Assembly (NCBI GenBank): GCA_039024635.1
Contig: JBCCQA010000012.1
Span: 70,566 to 134,565, forward strand
DNA from: Kuafuiihalomonas sp039024635
GTDB taxonomy: Bacteria; Myxococcota; Kuafuiibacteriia; Kuafuiibacteriales; Kuafuiibacteriaceae
Direction: 5' to 3'
DNA length: 64,000 bases
Shown here: positions 24,761 to 33,234 of the stretch, piece after piece
How the letters are laid out: each line of letters begins with the position of its first letter
Numbering within the stretch: the first letter of the stretch is position 1
Notes under the pieces: model-generated
Database searches by the model: none
Seen by the model: the letters and a program-made list of their open reading frames with translations, nothing else
Told to the model about the DNA's origin: nothing
Made by a program: the position numbers and the translations under genes

Positions 24761-25990
24761 TCAGCTCGCGTGGACCTTGAGGGTACGCCCCACGAAATCC
24801 AACATGTGGCGAAGGTCGTCGTAGTCGGGGAAGCGCATGCGGACCCAGGCGTTGGCCATATACCCGGCCTCGACGGGCTGGGTTGGGGTGCCCGGCGGCG
24901 GAAGATGATGGTCCAGGATGTGGGGGCCCACCTTTTCTTGGATCTCGTCCAAGCCCGAGTAGTGGGCGATCCTACCGTCTCGATCGGGGCGGAGGGCGAT
25001 GAGTCCGGCCGAGTAGGCGCGAGAGGGCCGTCCGGCTGGTCGGCCATGGACAACCGCGTGGGCCCACTCTCGGTAGAGGTCGAAGTCGTTGGCGGCCGAG
25101 TAGAGGTCCCAGGTGCGGACCCCCGGCGGGCGACATCCGATCTCGCTGAACTTGAGGCCCTTGGGCCCGAAGAACCACTCCATGTGGGTGGCCGATGTCT
25201 CGATGCCCAGGGCTTCGATGACTTTCTGCCCCATCGCCTTCACCTCCTGGTAGCCGTCAGCGCCGTCGATGCGGTTGCTGGTAACGAGCTGAGGGGAGAT
25301 CCAGCGGGTTCGCATCGCCTCGAGGACGCCTGGATAGTAGTGGGCGACGAAGTCGTGGACGACTCGCCCGTTGATGGTCAGGGTGTCGTAGAAGCCCTCG
25401 TGGCCCTCGATGAACTCCTCGACCGCGACGCTTTGGCCGTCCTTGGCGCCGTACTCGGTGAGGGCGGCGTCGAGTTGCGCCATGTTGTCCACGCGAGAGG
25501 TGCCGGAGGCGCCTGCCGCGTCTCTGGGTTTGACGACGAGAGGGAAGCCTCTCCGGCGGGCGAAGTCGGCGATCTCTTTGAGGTCGCTCGAGCCCAAAGA
25601 AGCGGCACACGGGATCCCGGCCTCTCGCAAGACGTCCTTCATGGCGGGCTTGTCTCGACAGAGGTAGGTCGTGCGTACGCTGGTGCCCGGGATGCCGAGC
25701 CGTTCCCGAACGTGGGCGGCAGCCAGCACGTGGGCTTCGATCACCGCTTCGAGTCGATCGACGCGAACCTTGGACTGGATGAAGCGAACCGTTTTTTGGA
25801 GCTCGTTCACGTCGGTGACGTTGCCGATCTGCTCGTAGTGGCTGAGCCAGCTCTTGAGTCCGTCGTCGAGACTCTCCTTGGGCCGCTCGCCAATGCCTGT
25901 GACGCGAGCGCCGACCGAGTGAAGAGCCCGAGCGAACTCCCGCTGGTTGGCAGGGAAACAGGGCTCGACTAGGATGACGTCGATGGGCAC
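24761..25990 (-). CDS. ATP-grasp ligase 2 (paralog A)
   Basis: A GTG at 25990 is the likely start (VPIDVILVEPCFPANQ), giving 409 residues; the upstream frame is not credible. Layout: N-terminal Rossmann-like domain, linker with VRTTYLCRDKPAMKDVLREAG, ATP-grasp core with GFPLVVKPRDAAGASGTSRV, VAVEEFIEGHEGFYDTLTING, then ATHMEWFFGPKGLKFSEIGC followed by RPPG (metal-binding Glu and Arg). A C-terminal domain ends at VGRTLKVHAS. The THMEWF signature, the lid and the C-terminal domain recur in the genes at 27575 and 28896. First gene of the six-gene minus-strand operon, divergent from the glycogen synthase gene. Confidence 0.9.
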   Translation of the reverse strand: MPIDVILVEPCFPANQREFARALHSVGARVTGIGERPKESLDDGLKSWLSHYEQIGNVTDVNELQKTVRFIQSKVRVDRLEAVIEAHVLAAAHVRERLGIPGTSVRTTYLCRDKPAMKDVLREAGIPCAASLGSSDLKEIADFARRRGFPLVVKPRDAAGASGTSRVDNMAQLDAALTEYGAKDGQSVAVEEFIEGHEGFYDTLTINGRVVHDFVAHYYPGVLEAMRTRWISPQLVTSNRIDGADGYQEVKAMGQKVIEALGIETSATHMEWFFGPKGLKFSEIGCRPPGVRTWDLYSAANDFDLYREWAHAVVHGRPAGRPSRAYSAGLIALRPDRDGRIAHYSGLDEIQEKVGPHILDHHLPPPGTPTQPVEAGYMANAWVRMRFPDYDDLRHMLDFVGRTLKVHAS

Positions 25991-26071
25991 CGCGGCACCG
26001 TATAGGACGCGTGGTCGACACGACCAGACGCAGAGCCCGAATTTGGCTGCCTCCCGGACCTGGATCCGGCT
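25991..26071. promoter_or_regulatory. Divergent promoter region, ATP-grasp operon and glgA-like gene
   Basis: 81 nt separate the GTG start of ATP-grasp 2 (-) and the TTG start of the glycogen synthase gene (+). Both promoters must lie here or overlap the genes. No sigma-70 boxes stand out. Confidence 0.4.
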
Positions 26072-27535
26072 TTGAAGATACTGTTCCTGTCTCCCGAGGT
26101 CGCCCCTTTCGCCAAGGTGGGTGGGCTGGGGGACGTCGGCTCTGCTCTCCCTCGCCAACTGGCAGCTCTGGACCACGACGTCCGGGTCTTCTTGCCCCTC
26201 TACCCGCGGGTCGAAGAGAAGCTGGAGGAGGTTGAGTCCGTCCTGCCCCAGCTCGACTTTAGGCTCGGCCCTCGGTCGATTCGTTGCGCCATCCTCCGCT
26301 CACGGCTGCCAGATTCGAGCTGCGACCTGTACCTCATCCAGTGTCCAGAGCTCTACGCCTGGCCCGAGATCTACGACCGACCCGATGAGCATCTTCGCTT
26401 CGCGGCCTTCAGCTGGGCCAGCTTGCTCGCCGCCAAGGCGCTGGACTTCGCACCTGACATCGTTCACGTCAACGACTGGACCACTGGACTGACCCCCCTC
26501 ATATTACGGGCCCAATTCGGCGAAGATCCCCACTTGGGACGAGCGCGCTCCGTGCTCACCATCCACAATCTTGGCCATCAAGGCACCTTCGAGGCCGGCG
26601 TCCTTCCCGAGACGGGATTGGGCGGCAGCCCCGAGCTCTTCCACGGCAACGAGCTCCAGCAGGGTCGTGTGAGCTACCTACTGACTGGTCTTCTCTACGC
26701 TCATGCCATCACCACGGTCAGTCCAACCTACGCAAAGGAAATTCAAACGCCGGAGCAAGGTCACCGACTGGACACCGTGCTTCGAGCGCGCAGCGACGTT
26801 CTTGTCGGGATCCTAAATGGAATCGACGAGGAGGAGTGGGATCCGTCCCGAGATCCTCACCTCCCTACACCCTACGATGCGGACCGGCTGGACCACAAAG
26901 AAGCCAGCAAGGCCGCCCTCCTCGCCGGAAGCGGCCTCTTGCACGATCCCCGCATTCCCGTCATCGGGATGTGCAGCCGCCTCGTCTACCAAAAGGGCAT
27001 CGACCTTTGCATGGAGGTGCTTCCCGGGCTTCTCGCTCGCCATCGATTCCAACTCGTCGTTCTCGGTCAGGGCGAGCCGAAGTACGAACGCTTCTTCAAG
27101 GAGCTTCAGCAGCGTTTTCGGGGTCGGGTGGAGTTTGATCCCGGCTTCTCCGAACGAAAGGCCCACTTGGTCGAGGCTGGCGCCGATATGTTTTTGATGC
27201 CTTCCCGCTACGAGCCCTGCGGGCTCAATCAGATGTACTCCCTCCGCTACGGTACCTTGCCTATCGTCCACGCGACGGGTGGTCTGGCCGATACCGTCTG
27301 GGACTACGACGACGAAGTCGCGCCCGGGGGAACGGGCTTCCGTTTCGTCTCCTTCGACTCGACTGGTCTTGCGTGGGCCATCGAGCGAGCGCTCAAGGTC
27401 TGGGGGAGCGGTCACGGCGCGGATCGAGAGCGGTGGCGGCAGATCCAGCGTAACGGCATGAAGCTCCCGTTCGGCTGGCGACACCGGGTTGGACGCTACG
27501 TCGAACTTTACGAGAAGCTCCTTCGAGCGGCCTGA
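26072..27535 (+). CDS. glgA: Glycogen/starch synthase-type glycosyltransferase (GT5)
   Basis: 487 residues, usual length for GlgA. The TTG start gives MKILFLSPEVAPFAKVGGLGDVGSAL, whose KVGGLGDV is the ADP-glucose-binding K-x-G-G-L motif of GT5. Further landmarks are IVHVNDWTTGL, VLTIHNLGHQG, TVSPTYAKEIQT, CSRLVYQKGIDL and MPSRYEPCGLNQMYSLRYG, which carries the donor-binding Glu. Glycogen synthase elongates alpha-1,4-glucan from an ADP-sugar. The gene stands alone on the plus strand between ATP-grasp 2 and ATP-grasp 3, with no other glg gene in view. That placement suggests a pathway-specific role besides, or instead of, storage glycogen. Confidence 0.93.
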   Translation: MKILFLSPEVAPFAKVGGLGDVGSALPRQLAALDHDVRVFLPLYPRVEEKLEEVESVLPQLDFRLGPRSIRCAILRSRLPDSSCDLYLIQCPELYAWPEIYDRPDEHLRFAAFSWASLLAAKALDFAPDIVHVNDWTTGLTPLILRAQFGEDPHLGRARSVLTIHNLGHQGTFEAGVLPETGLGGSPELFHGNELQQGRVSYLLTGLLYAHAITTVSPTYAKEIQTPEQGHRLDTVLRARSDVLVGILNGIDEEEWDPSRDPHLPTPYDADRLDHKEASKAALLAGSGLLHDPRIPVIGMCSRLVYQKGIDLCMEVLPGLLARHRFQLVVLGQGEPKYERFFKELQQRFRGRVEFDPGFSERKAHLVEAGADMFLMPSRYEPCGLNQMYSLRYGTLPIVHATGGLADTVWDYDDEVAPGGTGFRFVSFDSTGLAWAIERALKVWGSGHGADRERWRQIQRNGMKLPFGWRHRVGRYVELYEKLLRAA

Positions 27536-27536
27536 C

Positions 27537-27573
27537 CGACCCGGGTCCGTTGGTCGACCAAGCTCGAGGGTCG
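27537..27573. terminator. Inverted-repeat region between convergent glgA and ATP-grasp 3
   Basis: CGACCC (27537-27542) pairs with GGGTCG (27568-27573), and between them lies a perfect 12-bp palindrome TTGGTCGACCAA (27550-27561). It fills the 39 nt between two convergent stop codons, so a shared terminator is plausible. No T-run is present. Confidence 0.35.
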
Positions 27574-27574
27574 C

Positions 27575-28789
27575 TCAACCCGCGTACGCTACCCGAATGG
27601 TGTCTACGATCGTGGCCAAAGCAGACTTCACCCACTCCGTGTCGGTGTGGCGCAAAACGATGTAGCCGTCCCCTTCGTAGCTATCGCTCTTCGGCGCGCC
27701 CAAGCCCGGGAGCTTGGCCTCGACGACGTGGTCTCCAATCCGTTCGTGGACCTCTTTCACGCCCCGGACCGATATGACCCGACCTCGACCCATCCCGCGC
27801 AGGAAGGCTGAACCGACGGCGTAGTTGCGCGGGTACGGACCGTCGAAAGCCCCGTCGACCTCGGCTCGGGCCCAGGCTCGGTACATGCTCATGTCGTGGG
27901 CCAGGCCGGTCATGAGGGAGATGTTTGCCCCTGGTGGTCGAAGGGCGATCTCTCCGATGACGACCCGGCCATCCTCCCGCCGGAACCACTCCATGTGGGT
28001 GACGCCTTGGTGGAGGCCCAGAGCGGCGATCGCCTTGATCCCGATCGCCTTCGCTTCCGCGTATTCGGGTTCCGGGAGGGCCCTGGGGAGGAGGCAGCAC
28101 CACTGGATCCATGGGTTCTCGACGGCCTCCAGGCAGGATGGAAAGTAGCGAGAGGCCGACGTGAGACGAACCTGGGCCCCGGTGGTGATGGCCTCGAGGC
28201 TGTGCTCGCGACCGGTCAGAAACTCCTCGGCCAGCACCGCTCGACTCGGCCCCACCGACAGTCCGCGTAGGATCTCGATCATCTCTCGGCGGTCTCGGAC
28301 CCGATAGGTGCCCTTCGCGCCCATGCCCGTGGGCGGTTTGAACACGATCGGGAAGCCCACCCCCTCGACCAAGGCCTCGGCGTCGGCCAGGGAGCGAACC
28401 AGACGGGCCCGAGCGACGGGGAGGCCGGCCGCCTGCAGGGCCTTCTTCATGGCGGCCTTGTCACGGAAGACTCGGGCGACGTCGGGCTTGGTACCTGGAA
28501 TGCCGAAGCGCGCTCGGACCTCGGCCAGCTGGACCTGGATCGCCTCCAAGACACCAATCACGCGGTCGATGGGACCGTGACGTCGGGCCAGGGCCTCCAC
28601 ACCGGCCATGAGGGCCAGGTTGTCCAGCGGATCCGAGACCCGCTCGACGTCGTGGTAGAGCCCCCGCGTTTCAGGGGCGACGTGCACGAGGCCGAGGAGT
28701 CGAACGTTCTCCAGGTCCCGCGCCGCCTGAACGAAGCGATGGGTCACCTCCGCTGGGAAGGGGGCTGCGAAGACCACGTTGCGCGCCAC
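27575..28789 (-). CDS. ATP-grasp ligase 3 (paralog B)
   Basis: 404 residues from a GTG start. Same architecture as ligases 2 and 4: N-terminal nucleotide-binding domain, VARVFRDKAAMKKALQAAG linker, ATP-grasp core with GFPIVFKPPTGMGAKGTYRV, VLAEEFLTGREHSLEAITTG, GVTHMEWFRREDGRVVIGE and IALRPPGANISL. The C-terminal part is GDHVVEAKLPGLGAP...IVLRHTDTEWV. The catalytic Glu, Arg and Asn/Ala positions are intact, so it is probably active. The substrate-lid sequence differs from the other two paralogs, which implies another amino or carboxyl partner. Convergent with glgA; divergent from ligase 4. Confidence 0.9.
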   Translation of the reverse strand: MARNVVFAAPFPAEVTHRFVQAARDLENVRLLGLVHVAPETRGLYHDVERVSDPLDNLALMAGVEALARRHGPIDRVIGVLEAIQVQLAEVRARFGIPGTKPDVARVFRDKAAMKKALQAAGLPVARARLVRSLADAEALVEGVGFPIVFKPPTGMGAKGTYRVRDRREMIEILRGLSVGPSRAVLAEEFLTGREHSLEAITTGAQVRLTSASRYFPSCLEAVENPWIQWCCLLPRALPEPEYAEAKAIGIKAIAALGLHQGVTHMEWFRREDGRVVIGEIALRPPGANISLMTGLAHDMSMYRAWARAEVDGAFDGPYPRNYAVGSAFLRGMGRGRVISVRGVKEVHERIGDHVVEAKLPGLGAPKSDSYEGDGYIVLRHTDTEWVKSALATIVDTIRVAYAG

Positions 28790-28895
28790 CGCGGCAACTT
28801 GCGACTCCGCCTCCAGCCGGTCAATCCCAAGGGCCAGGCCGATGGTGAGCTGAAGAACTCGGCCGAATTCAACGACACCCTGCTAGGCTCCGGGA
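28790..28895. promoter_or_regulatory. Divergent promoter region between ATP-grasp 3 and 4
   Basis: 106 nt between two GTG start codons on opposite strands. The two paralogs therefore probably share a control region. No clear operator, boxes or structure seen. Confidence 0.4.
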
Positions 28896-30113
28896 GTGCG
28901 GGTCGTCTTCCTTTCGCCCTCGTATCCCCCTGAGATGGTGCAGTACACCGTCGGGCTCGCTCGGGTTGGAGCGGAGGTCTACGGCGTCGGAGATGCCCCC
29001 TCGGCCGGCTTCTCCCCCGAGCTCAAGTCGGCATTGAGCGACTACCTCCAGGTTCCTCGCATCATGGACGAAGAAGACACCATGGAGCGGGTCAGCCGAT
29101 GGCTCAGGGGGCGAGCTGTGGATCGAGTCCTCGCCAACTGGGAGCCCTTGGTCATCCTGGCCGCGAAGATGAGAGAGCGCTGGGGTGTGCCGGGCATGAG
29201 CGTCGATGCCGTCTTGGGCTTCCGCGACAAGGAGCTGATGAAGAGTCGCATCCGTGCCGCTGGCCTGAGGGTCCCCCGTTCTCGTCGGGTACGCACCGAG
29301 GGGGAGGTCCATGACGCGGCGGAAGAGATCGGCTACCCGCTCGTCATCAAACCCATTTCGGGCGCCGGCAGCGCCGACACTCATAAGATCCCCAATGCTC
29401 AGACTCTGGCTGAGGTCTTGCCTCGGCTTCGCCACGTCCAGGAGGCGAGCTGCGAAGAGTACGTCACCGGCGAAGAGTTCACCTACGACACGCTCTGCGT
29501 CGACGGACGACCTGTCTACGAGAACGTGGCCCAGTACCTGCCCAAGCCGATCGAGGCTCGTAGCCAGGAGTGGATAAGTCCGGTCATCATCACGGTCCGA
29601 CATCTCGAGCAGCCTCGTTTGCAGGCGGGCCTGGCCTTGGGACGGGGAGTTCTGAAGGCACTCGGGATGGGCGACGGGTTCACGCACATGGAATGGTTCC
29701 TGACTCCCAAGGGGGAAGCCGTCTTCGGTGAGATCGGTTGCCGGCCCGGCGGGGCCCATCTCGTCGACCAGATGAACTACACCTCGGACGACGATCTATT
29801 CACCGAGTGGGCAAGAGTGGTCTGCTACAAGTCTTTTCAAGGGACGGGACAGCGCAGCTTCAACGTCGCCATCGTGTTCAAGCGTGCATTGGGTCATGGC
29901 CAGATCACGCGCATCGAGGGTCTCGAGGCCTGGAAAGCGATGGTTGGCCCCCACTTCGTCCACGATGCCCTACTGCGACCTGGTACGCCCCGCAGAAACT
30001 GGAAGAACACGCTGCTCTCCGACGGCCATCTCCTTCTCCGACATCCCGATTTCGCAGAAGCGAAGCGCCTGGCCTTTTCGGCCGCGACCGACATTCAGAT
30101 GTACGCGGAATGA
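28896..30113 (+). CDS. ATP-grasp ligase 4 (paralog C)
   Basis: 405 residues from a GTG start (MRVVFLSPSYPPEMVQYTV). Homologous to ligases 2 and 3 along its length: AVLGFRDKELMKSRIRAAGL, GYPLVIKPISGAGSADTHK, CEEYVTGEEFTYDTLCVDG, GFTHMEWFLTPKGEAVFGEI and GCRPGGAHLVDQM. The C-terminal part is GPHFVHDALLRPGTP...HLLLRHPDFAEAK. The N-terminal strand pattern resembles that of the neighbouring glycosyltransferase and may bind a nucleotide or a sugar-linked substrate. ATP-binding and metal residues look intact. Last gene of the cluster; followed 17 nt later by the convergent MscS gene. Confidence 0.9.
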   Translation: MRVVFLSPSYPPEMVQYTVGLARVGAEVYGVGDAPSAGFSPELKSALSDYLQVPRIMDEEDTMERVSRWLRGRAVDRVLANWEPLVILAAKMRERWGVPGMSVDAVLGFRDKELMKSRIRAAGLRVPRSRRVRTEGEVHDAAEEIGYPLVIKPISGAGSADTHKIPNAQTLAEVLPRLRHVQEASCEEYVTGEEFTYDTLCVDGRPVYENVAQYLPKPIEARSQEWISPVIITVRHLEQPRLQAGLALGRGVLKALGMGDGFTHMEWFLTPKGEAVFGEIGCRPGGAHLVDQMNYTSDDDLFTEWARVVCYKSFQGTGQRSFNVAIVFKRALGHGQITRIEGLEAWKAMVGPHFVHDALLRPGTPRRNWKNTLLSDGHLLLRHPDFAEAKRLAFSAATDIQMYAE

Positions 30114-30130
30114 GGTGGCGTCGCTTCGCG

Positions 30131-31300
30131 TCAGGCCGCGGGCTCTTCGATGGGCTCGCCGCCGAAGGCGTCTCGTACGCCTCCGACTTCCTTGGATCCA
30201 GAACCGGGCGGTCCTTCGGTCCGCTTTTGGTCGGCGGCGTCCATCTGACTCAACTCGGCTCGTGTTCGGGGGAGGGCATAGGGATGAACTTGTTGCAGCC
30301 AACCGATGAGCTTCTCCCGGATCTCGCAACGAAGATCCCAGGCGATGGGGCTCGTCTTGGCGCTCATGAGCGCTCTGACCTCGAGGGCGTCTCGTCGGGC
30401 CTCGGTGACCTGAAGGGCGCGGACGTTCCCATCCCATAGGCTGCTGTCGTCCAGCAGCTCGTTGAGCTTTTGTCGGAGCTCTCCGATTGGTGCTTTGTAG
30501 TCCAAGTGGAGGAAGACGCTCCCGATGATGCTGCCGCTTTGACGGGTCCAGTTCTGGACCGGGTTCTCTACGAAGTAGGTCAGAGGAACCACCAAACGGC
30601 GCCAATCCCAGATCCGCACGACCACGTAGGTCGCAGTGATCTCCTCGATCCAACCCCACTCGTTTTCGACCAGAACCGCGTCCTCGATCCGGATAGGTTG
30701 AGTGATGGCGAGCTGGATGCCCGCGATCAAGTTCGAAAGAACGGGTCGAGCGGCGATGCCGATGGCCAAGCCGGCCACGCCAGCCGAAGCGAAGAGACTG
30801 ACGCCAAACTGTCGAAGGTAGGGGATATTGTAGAGTACGGCCCCCAGAGCGAAGGTGCCGATCGTGATGTTCAGAGACCGACGTAGCACTCTGACCTTGG
30901 TGTGTTGTCGACGGGCTTCCAGATTGTCGTCGCTCGTCATGTCGTGGCCCTCCAGGTAGAGGTGCGAGACTGTGCTGACAAAAGCGACGGCGACCCAGGC
31001 GACTATGGCGATGAGGGCGGACTTGGTCAGGTGTCCGATGAGCTCGCTCCAGTCGCCTGGGAGTTGCCACAAGGGCCGGGTCGCGAGAACGGCACCGAAC
31101 ATGACGAGCACGCGGGTCGATCGCCGAAGACCCTTGCCGAGCTGACGCGCCTCTTCGCTGATTCGGCGATTGAGTCCCCACAGGACGAGGGAATGGACGC
31201 TCCAGGCGAGCAGGGCGACGGCAAGTATCCCTCCGAGCCCGATCACTGAGCGGAGCCATCCCGGCTCCAGAGTGCGCAGCGTCTCCATCGCGTCGTTCAT
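30131..31300 (-). CDS. MscS-family mechanosensitive channel
   Basis: 389 residues. Three membrane helices span about residues 18-160 (VIGLGGILAVALLAWSVHSL; SALIAIVAWVAVAFVSTVSH; ITIGTFALGAVLYNIPYL). They precede the pore helix VSLFASAGVAGLAIGIAARP and the beta domain SNLIAGIQLAITQPIRIEDAV. The cytoplasmic alpha/beta vestibule (VRIWDWRRLVVPLTYF) and a charged tail follow. The Gly/Ala packing of the pore helix fits MscS-type channels that open on hypo-osmotic shock. Inner membrane. No functional link to the ATP-grasp cluster is evident beyond adjacency. Confidence 0.93.
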   Translation of the reverse strand: MNDAMETLRTLEPGWLRSVIGLGGILAVALLAWSVHSLVLWGLNRRISEEARQLGKGLRRSTRVLVMFGAVLATRPLWQLPGDWSELIGHLTKSALIAIVAWVAVAFVSTVSHLYLEGHDMTSDDNLEARRQHTKVRVLRRSLNITIGTFALGAVLYNIPYLRQFGVSLFASAGVAGLAIGIAARPVLSNLIAGIQLAITQPIRIEDAVLVENEWGWIEEITATYVVVRIWDWRRLVVPLTYFVENPVQNWTRQSGSIIGSVFLHLDYKAPIGELRQKLNELLDDSSLWDGNVRALQVTEARRDALEVRALMSAKTSPIAWDLRCEIREKLIGWLQQVHPYALPRTRAELSQMDAADQKRTEGPPGSGSKEVGGVRDAFGGEPIEEPAA

Positions 31301-31351
31301 GGAGCGAGTCTAGGGCGGAGGCTCGGTCGTCGCCATGGCCAAACGCGGCGC

Positions 31352-32206
31352 TTAGGCCTCGCCGAGGCGGTGATAGAGTTCGGGCCGACGATCTCGAAAG
31401 AAGCCCCAGCCGTTCCGCTGTCGCCGGATTTTCTCGAGGTCGAAGCTGTGGTTGACGAAGCCGGTCTCGGCCGGTCCGAGCTCCTCGACCCGCTCTCCTC
31501 GGGGGTCGGCGATGAAGGAGGCGCCGTAGAAGGTGATCTCGTCCTCCGTCCCTATCCGGTTGGCCGCCACCACGGGCATGACGTTGGCCACCGCGTGGCC
31601 GATCATGACCCGCTGCCAGGGGTCCTTGGTGTCGAGGTCCGGTTCACGAGGCTCGGAACCGATGGCGGTGGGATAAAGCAGAACCTCTGCCCCCAACAGG
31701 GCTAGGGCTCGGGCGCACTCCGGAAACCACTGGTCCCAACAAATCCCGACGCCGAGAGCCCCGTAGCGTGTGTCGAAGACCTTGAAGCCGGTATCGCCCG
31801 GACGAAAATAGAACTTCTCGGAGTAGCCCGGACCGTCGGGGATGTGGCTCTTGCGATAGACGCCCAAGACCGTGCCGTCGGCATCGATCATGGCCAAGCT
31901 GTTGTAGTGGGTCTGGCCGCTTCGCTCGAAGAAGGACACGGGAAGGACGACCGCCCGCTCCGCGGCCAGGGCACGAAAGCGCTCGATAGTCGGATGACCC
32001 TGGACGGGGTGGGCCAGCTCGAACAGCCCCTCGTCTTCTCGTTGGGGGAAGTAGGGCCCTTCGAAGAGCTCGGGCGGGAGGATCACTTGGGCCCCTGCCT
32101 CGGCGGCCTGGTGAATCAAGGCTTCGATGCGGGCCGTGTTGCTGGCTCGGTCCTCGCCGAGAGCGCACTGCAGAGCGGCGACGTTCAGTGTCCTGGGTGT
32201 ACTCAT
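31352..32206 (-). CDS. aguB: N-carbamoylputrescine amidase
   Basis: 284 residues of the nitrilase superfamily. The catalytic Glu-Lys-Cys are visible in VILPPELFEGPYF, VYRKSHIPDGPGY and LGVGICWDQWFPECARAL. The segment DGPGYSEKFYFRPGDTG and the pair GSEPREPDLDTKDPWQRVM are typical of plant/bacterial AguB. It hydrolyses N-carbamoylputrescine to putrescine, CO2 and ammonia in the cytosol. The start overlaps the aguA stop by 4 nt (ATGA), so the two steps of agmatine use are co-translated. Confidence 0.95.
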   Translation of the reverse strand: MSTPRTLNVAALQCALGEDRASNTARIEALIHQAAEAGAQVILPPELFEGPYFPQREDEGLFELAHPVQGHPTIERFRALAAERAVVLPVSFFERSGQTHYNSLAMIDADGTVLGVYRKSHIPDGPGYSEKFYFRPGDTGFKVFDTRYGALGVGICWDQWFPECARALALLGAEVLLYPTAIGSEPREPDLDTKDPWQRVMIGHAVANVMPVVAANRIGTEDEITFYGASFIADPRGERVEELGPAETGFVNHSFDLEKIRRQRNGWGFFRDRRPELYHRLGEA

Positions 32207-33171
32207 GGTTGCTCCTGAGTAATGCAGTGAAAGGCCCCCCCGCCGCTCAGTAGGGCTCGAGCGGAAAGGCCGATCACCCTGCGCTTCGGGAACGAGGATG
32301 CGACGCCTCGTACGGCCGCCTCGTCGAATGACGTGCCGTAGGTTGGGACGACGACCAGCTCATTGCCGATGAAGAAGTTCACATAGCTTGCCGGCATGAG
32401 TGTGCCGTCCAATCCCCGAACCTCGCCCGGTGAGGGAATGGTGCTCACCTCGAATCCGCTGGATCTAAGGGCCCGCTCGATGTCCCTGAGCTGCTTCGCG
32501 TTGGGATCGCCCGGACTGGGAACCATGCAGATCACGCGGTCAGGACCGACGAAACGAGCCACCGTATCGACGTGTCCGTCGGTGTGGTCGTTCAGAAGAC
32601 CTTGGTCCAGCCATACGACCCGCTCGTAACCCAGGTCTTCTCGGAGGCGGACTTCGACTTCGGCCTCGGAGCGGCCGCCTCGATTGTCGTTCAACAAGCA
32701 CTGCCGCGTGCTCAGGCAGGTCCCGTCGCCGTTTCCGTCGATGGCGCCGCCTTCCAAAACCCAGTTTCGCCGGATCACCTCCAGCCCAAGGTCCTGAACG
32801 ATACGCTCGGCCAGGCCTTCGTCGCGGGGGTAGTCGAACCTCTCTCCCCAGCCGTTCCACGCGAAGCAGCGGGCGCCGAGCCTTCCAGACGCTTCCCAAA
32901 CGAAGAGAGGGCCGGTGTCTCGAAGCCAGATGTCGCCGTAGGGTATAGGGCAGAGTTCAATCCCAGGCTCAGTGAGTTCGGGCGCATCTTGGGCATGGTC
33001 GTCTTGAACCAGGATGCGGACCTGCTCGCCACTCTCGGACAAAGCTCTCGCCATCGCCGCAAGTTCGGCACGGGCGCTCTCCAGCTCCTGACCCCAGTCT
33101 TCGTGCTCCGGCCAGGCGGTCCAGACGGCACGATGGAGCTCCCACTCCGCCGGTCTTCGCACGCTGGACAC
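32203..33171 (-). CDS. aguA: Agmatine deiminase
   Basis: Converts agmatine to N-carbamoylputrescine and ammonia; upstream partner of AguB. 322 residues from a GTG start, slightly shorter than usual for the family. Motifs are PAEWELHRAVWTAWP at the N-terminus, DIWLRDTGPLFVWE, NWVLEGGAIDGNGDGTCLST, LNDHTDGHVDTVARFV and the catalytic Cys loop SGGGAFHCITQEQP. The active-site Asp, Glu, His and Cys of the guanidino-modifying (pentein) fold are all in place. Polyamine synthesis from arginine via agmatine is the expected role; no speA-like gene is in the window. Confidence 0.96.
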   Translation of the reverse strand: MSSVRRPAEWELHRAVWTAWPEHEDWGQELESARAELAAMARALSESGEQVRILVQDDHAQDAPELTEPGIELCPIPYGDIWLRDTGPLFVWEASGRLGARCFAWNGWGERFDYPRDEGLAERIVQDLGLEVIRRNWVLEGGAIDGNGDGTCLSTRQCLLNDNRGGRSEAEVEVRLREDLGYERVVWLDQGLLNDHTDGHVDTVARFVGPDRVICMVPSPGDPNAKQLRDIERALRSSGFEVSTIPSPGEVRGLDGTLMPASYVNFFIGNELVVVPTYGTSFDEAAVRGVASSFPKRRVIGLSARALLSGGGAFHCITQEQP

Positions 33172-33234
33172 CCCGCCTGCTTCGTTCCGCCTGCCTCGGG
33201 GGTCAAGCGATGGGCCTTCGGAAGGGCCCAGGAG

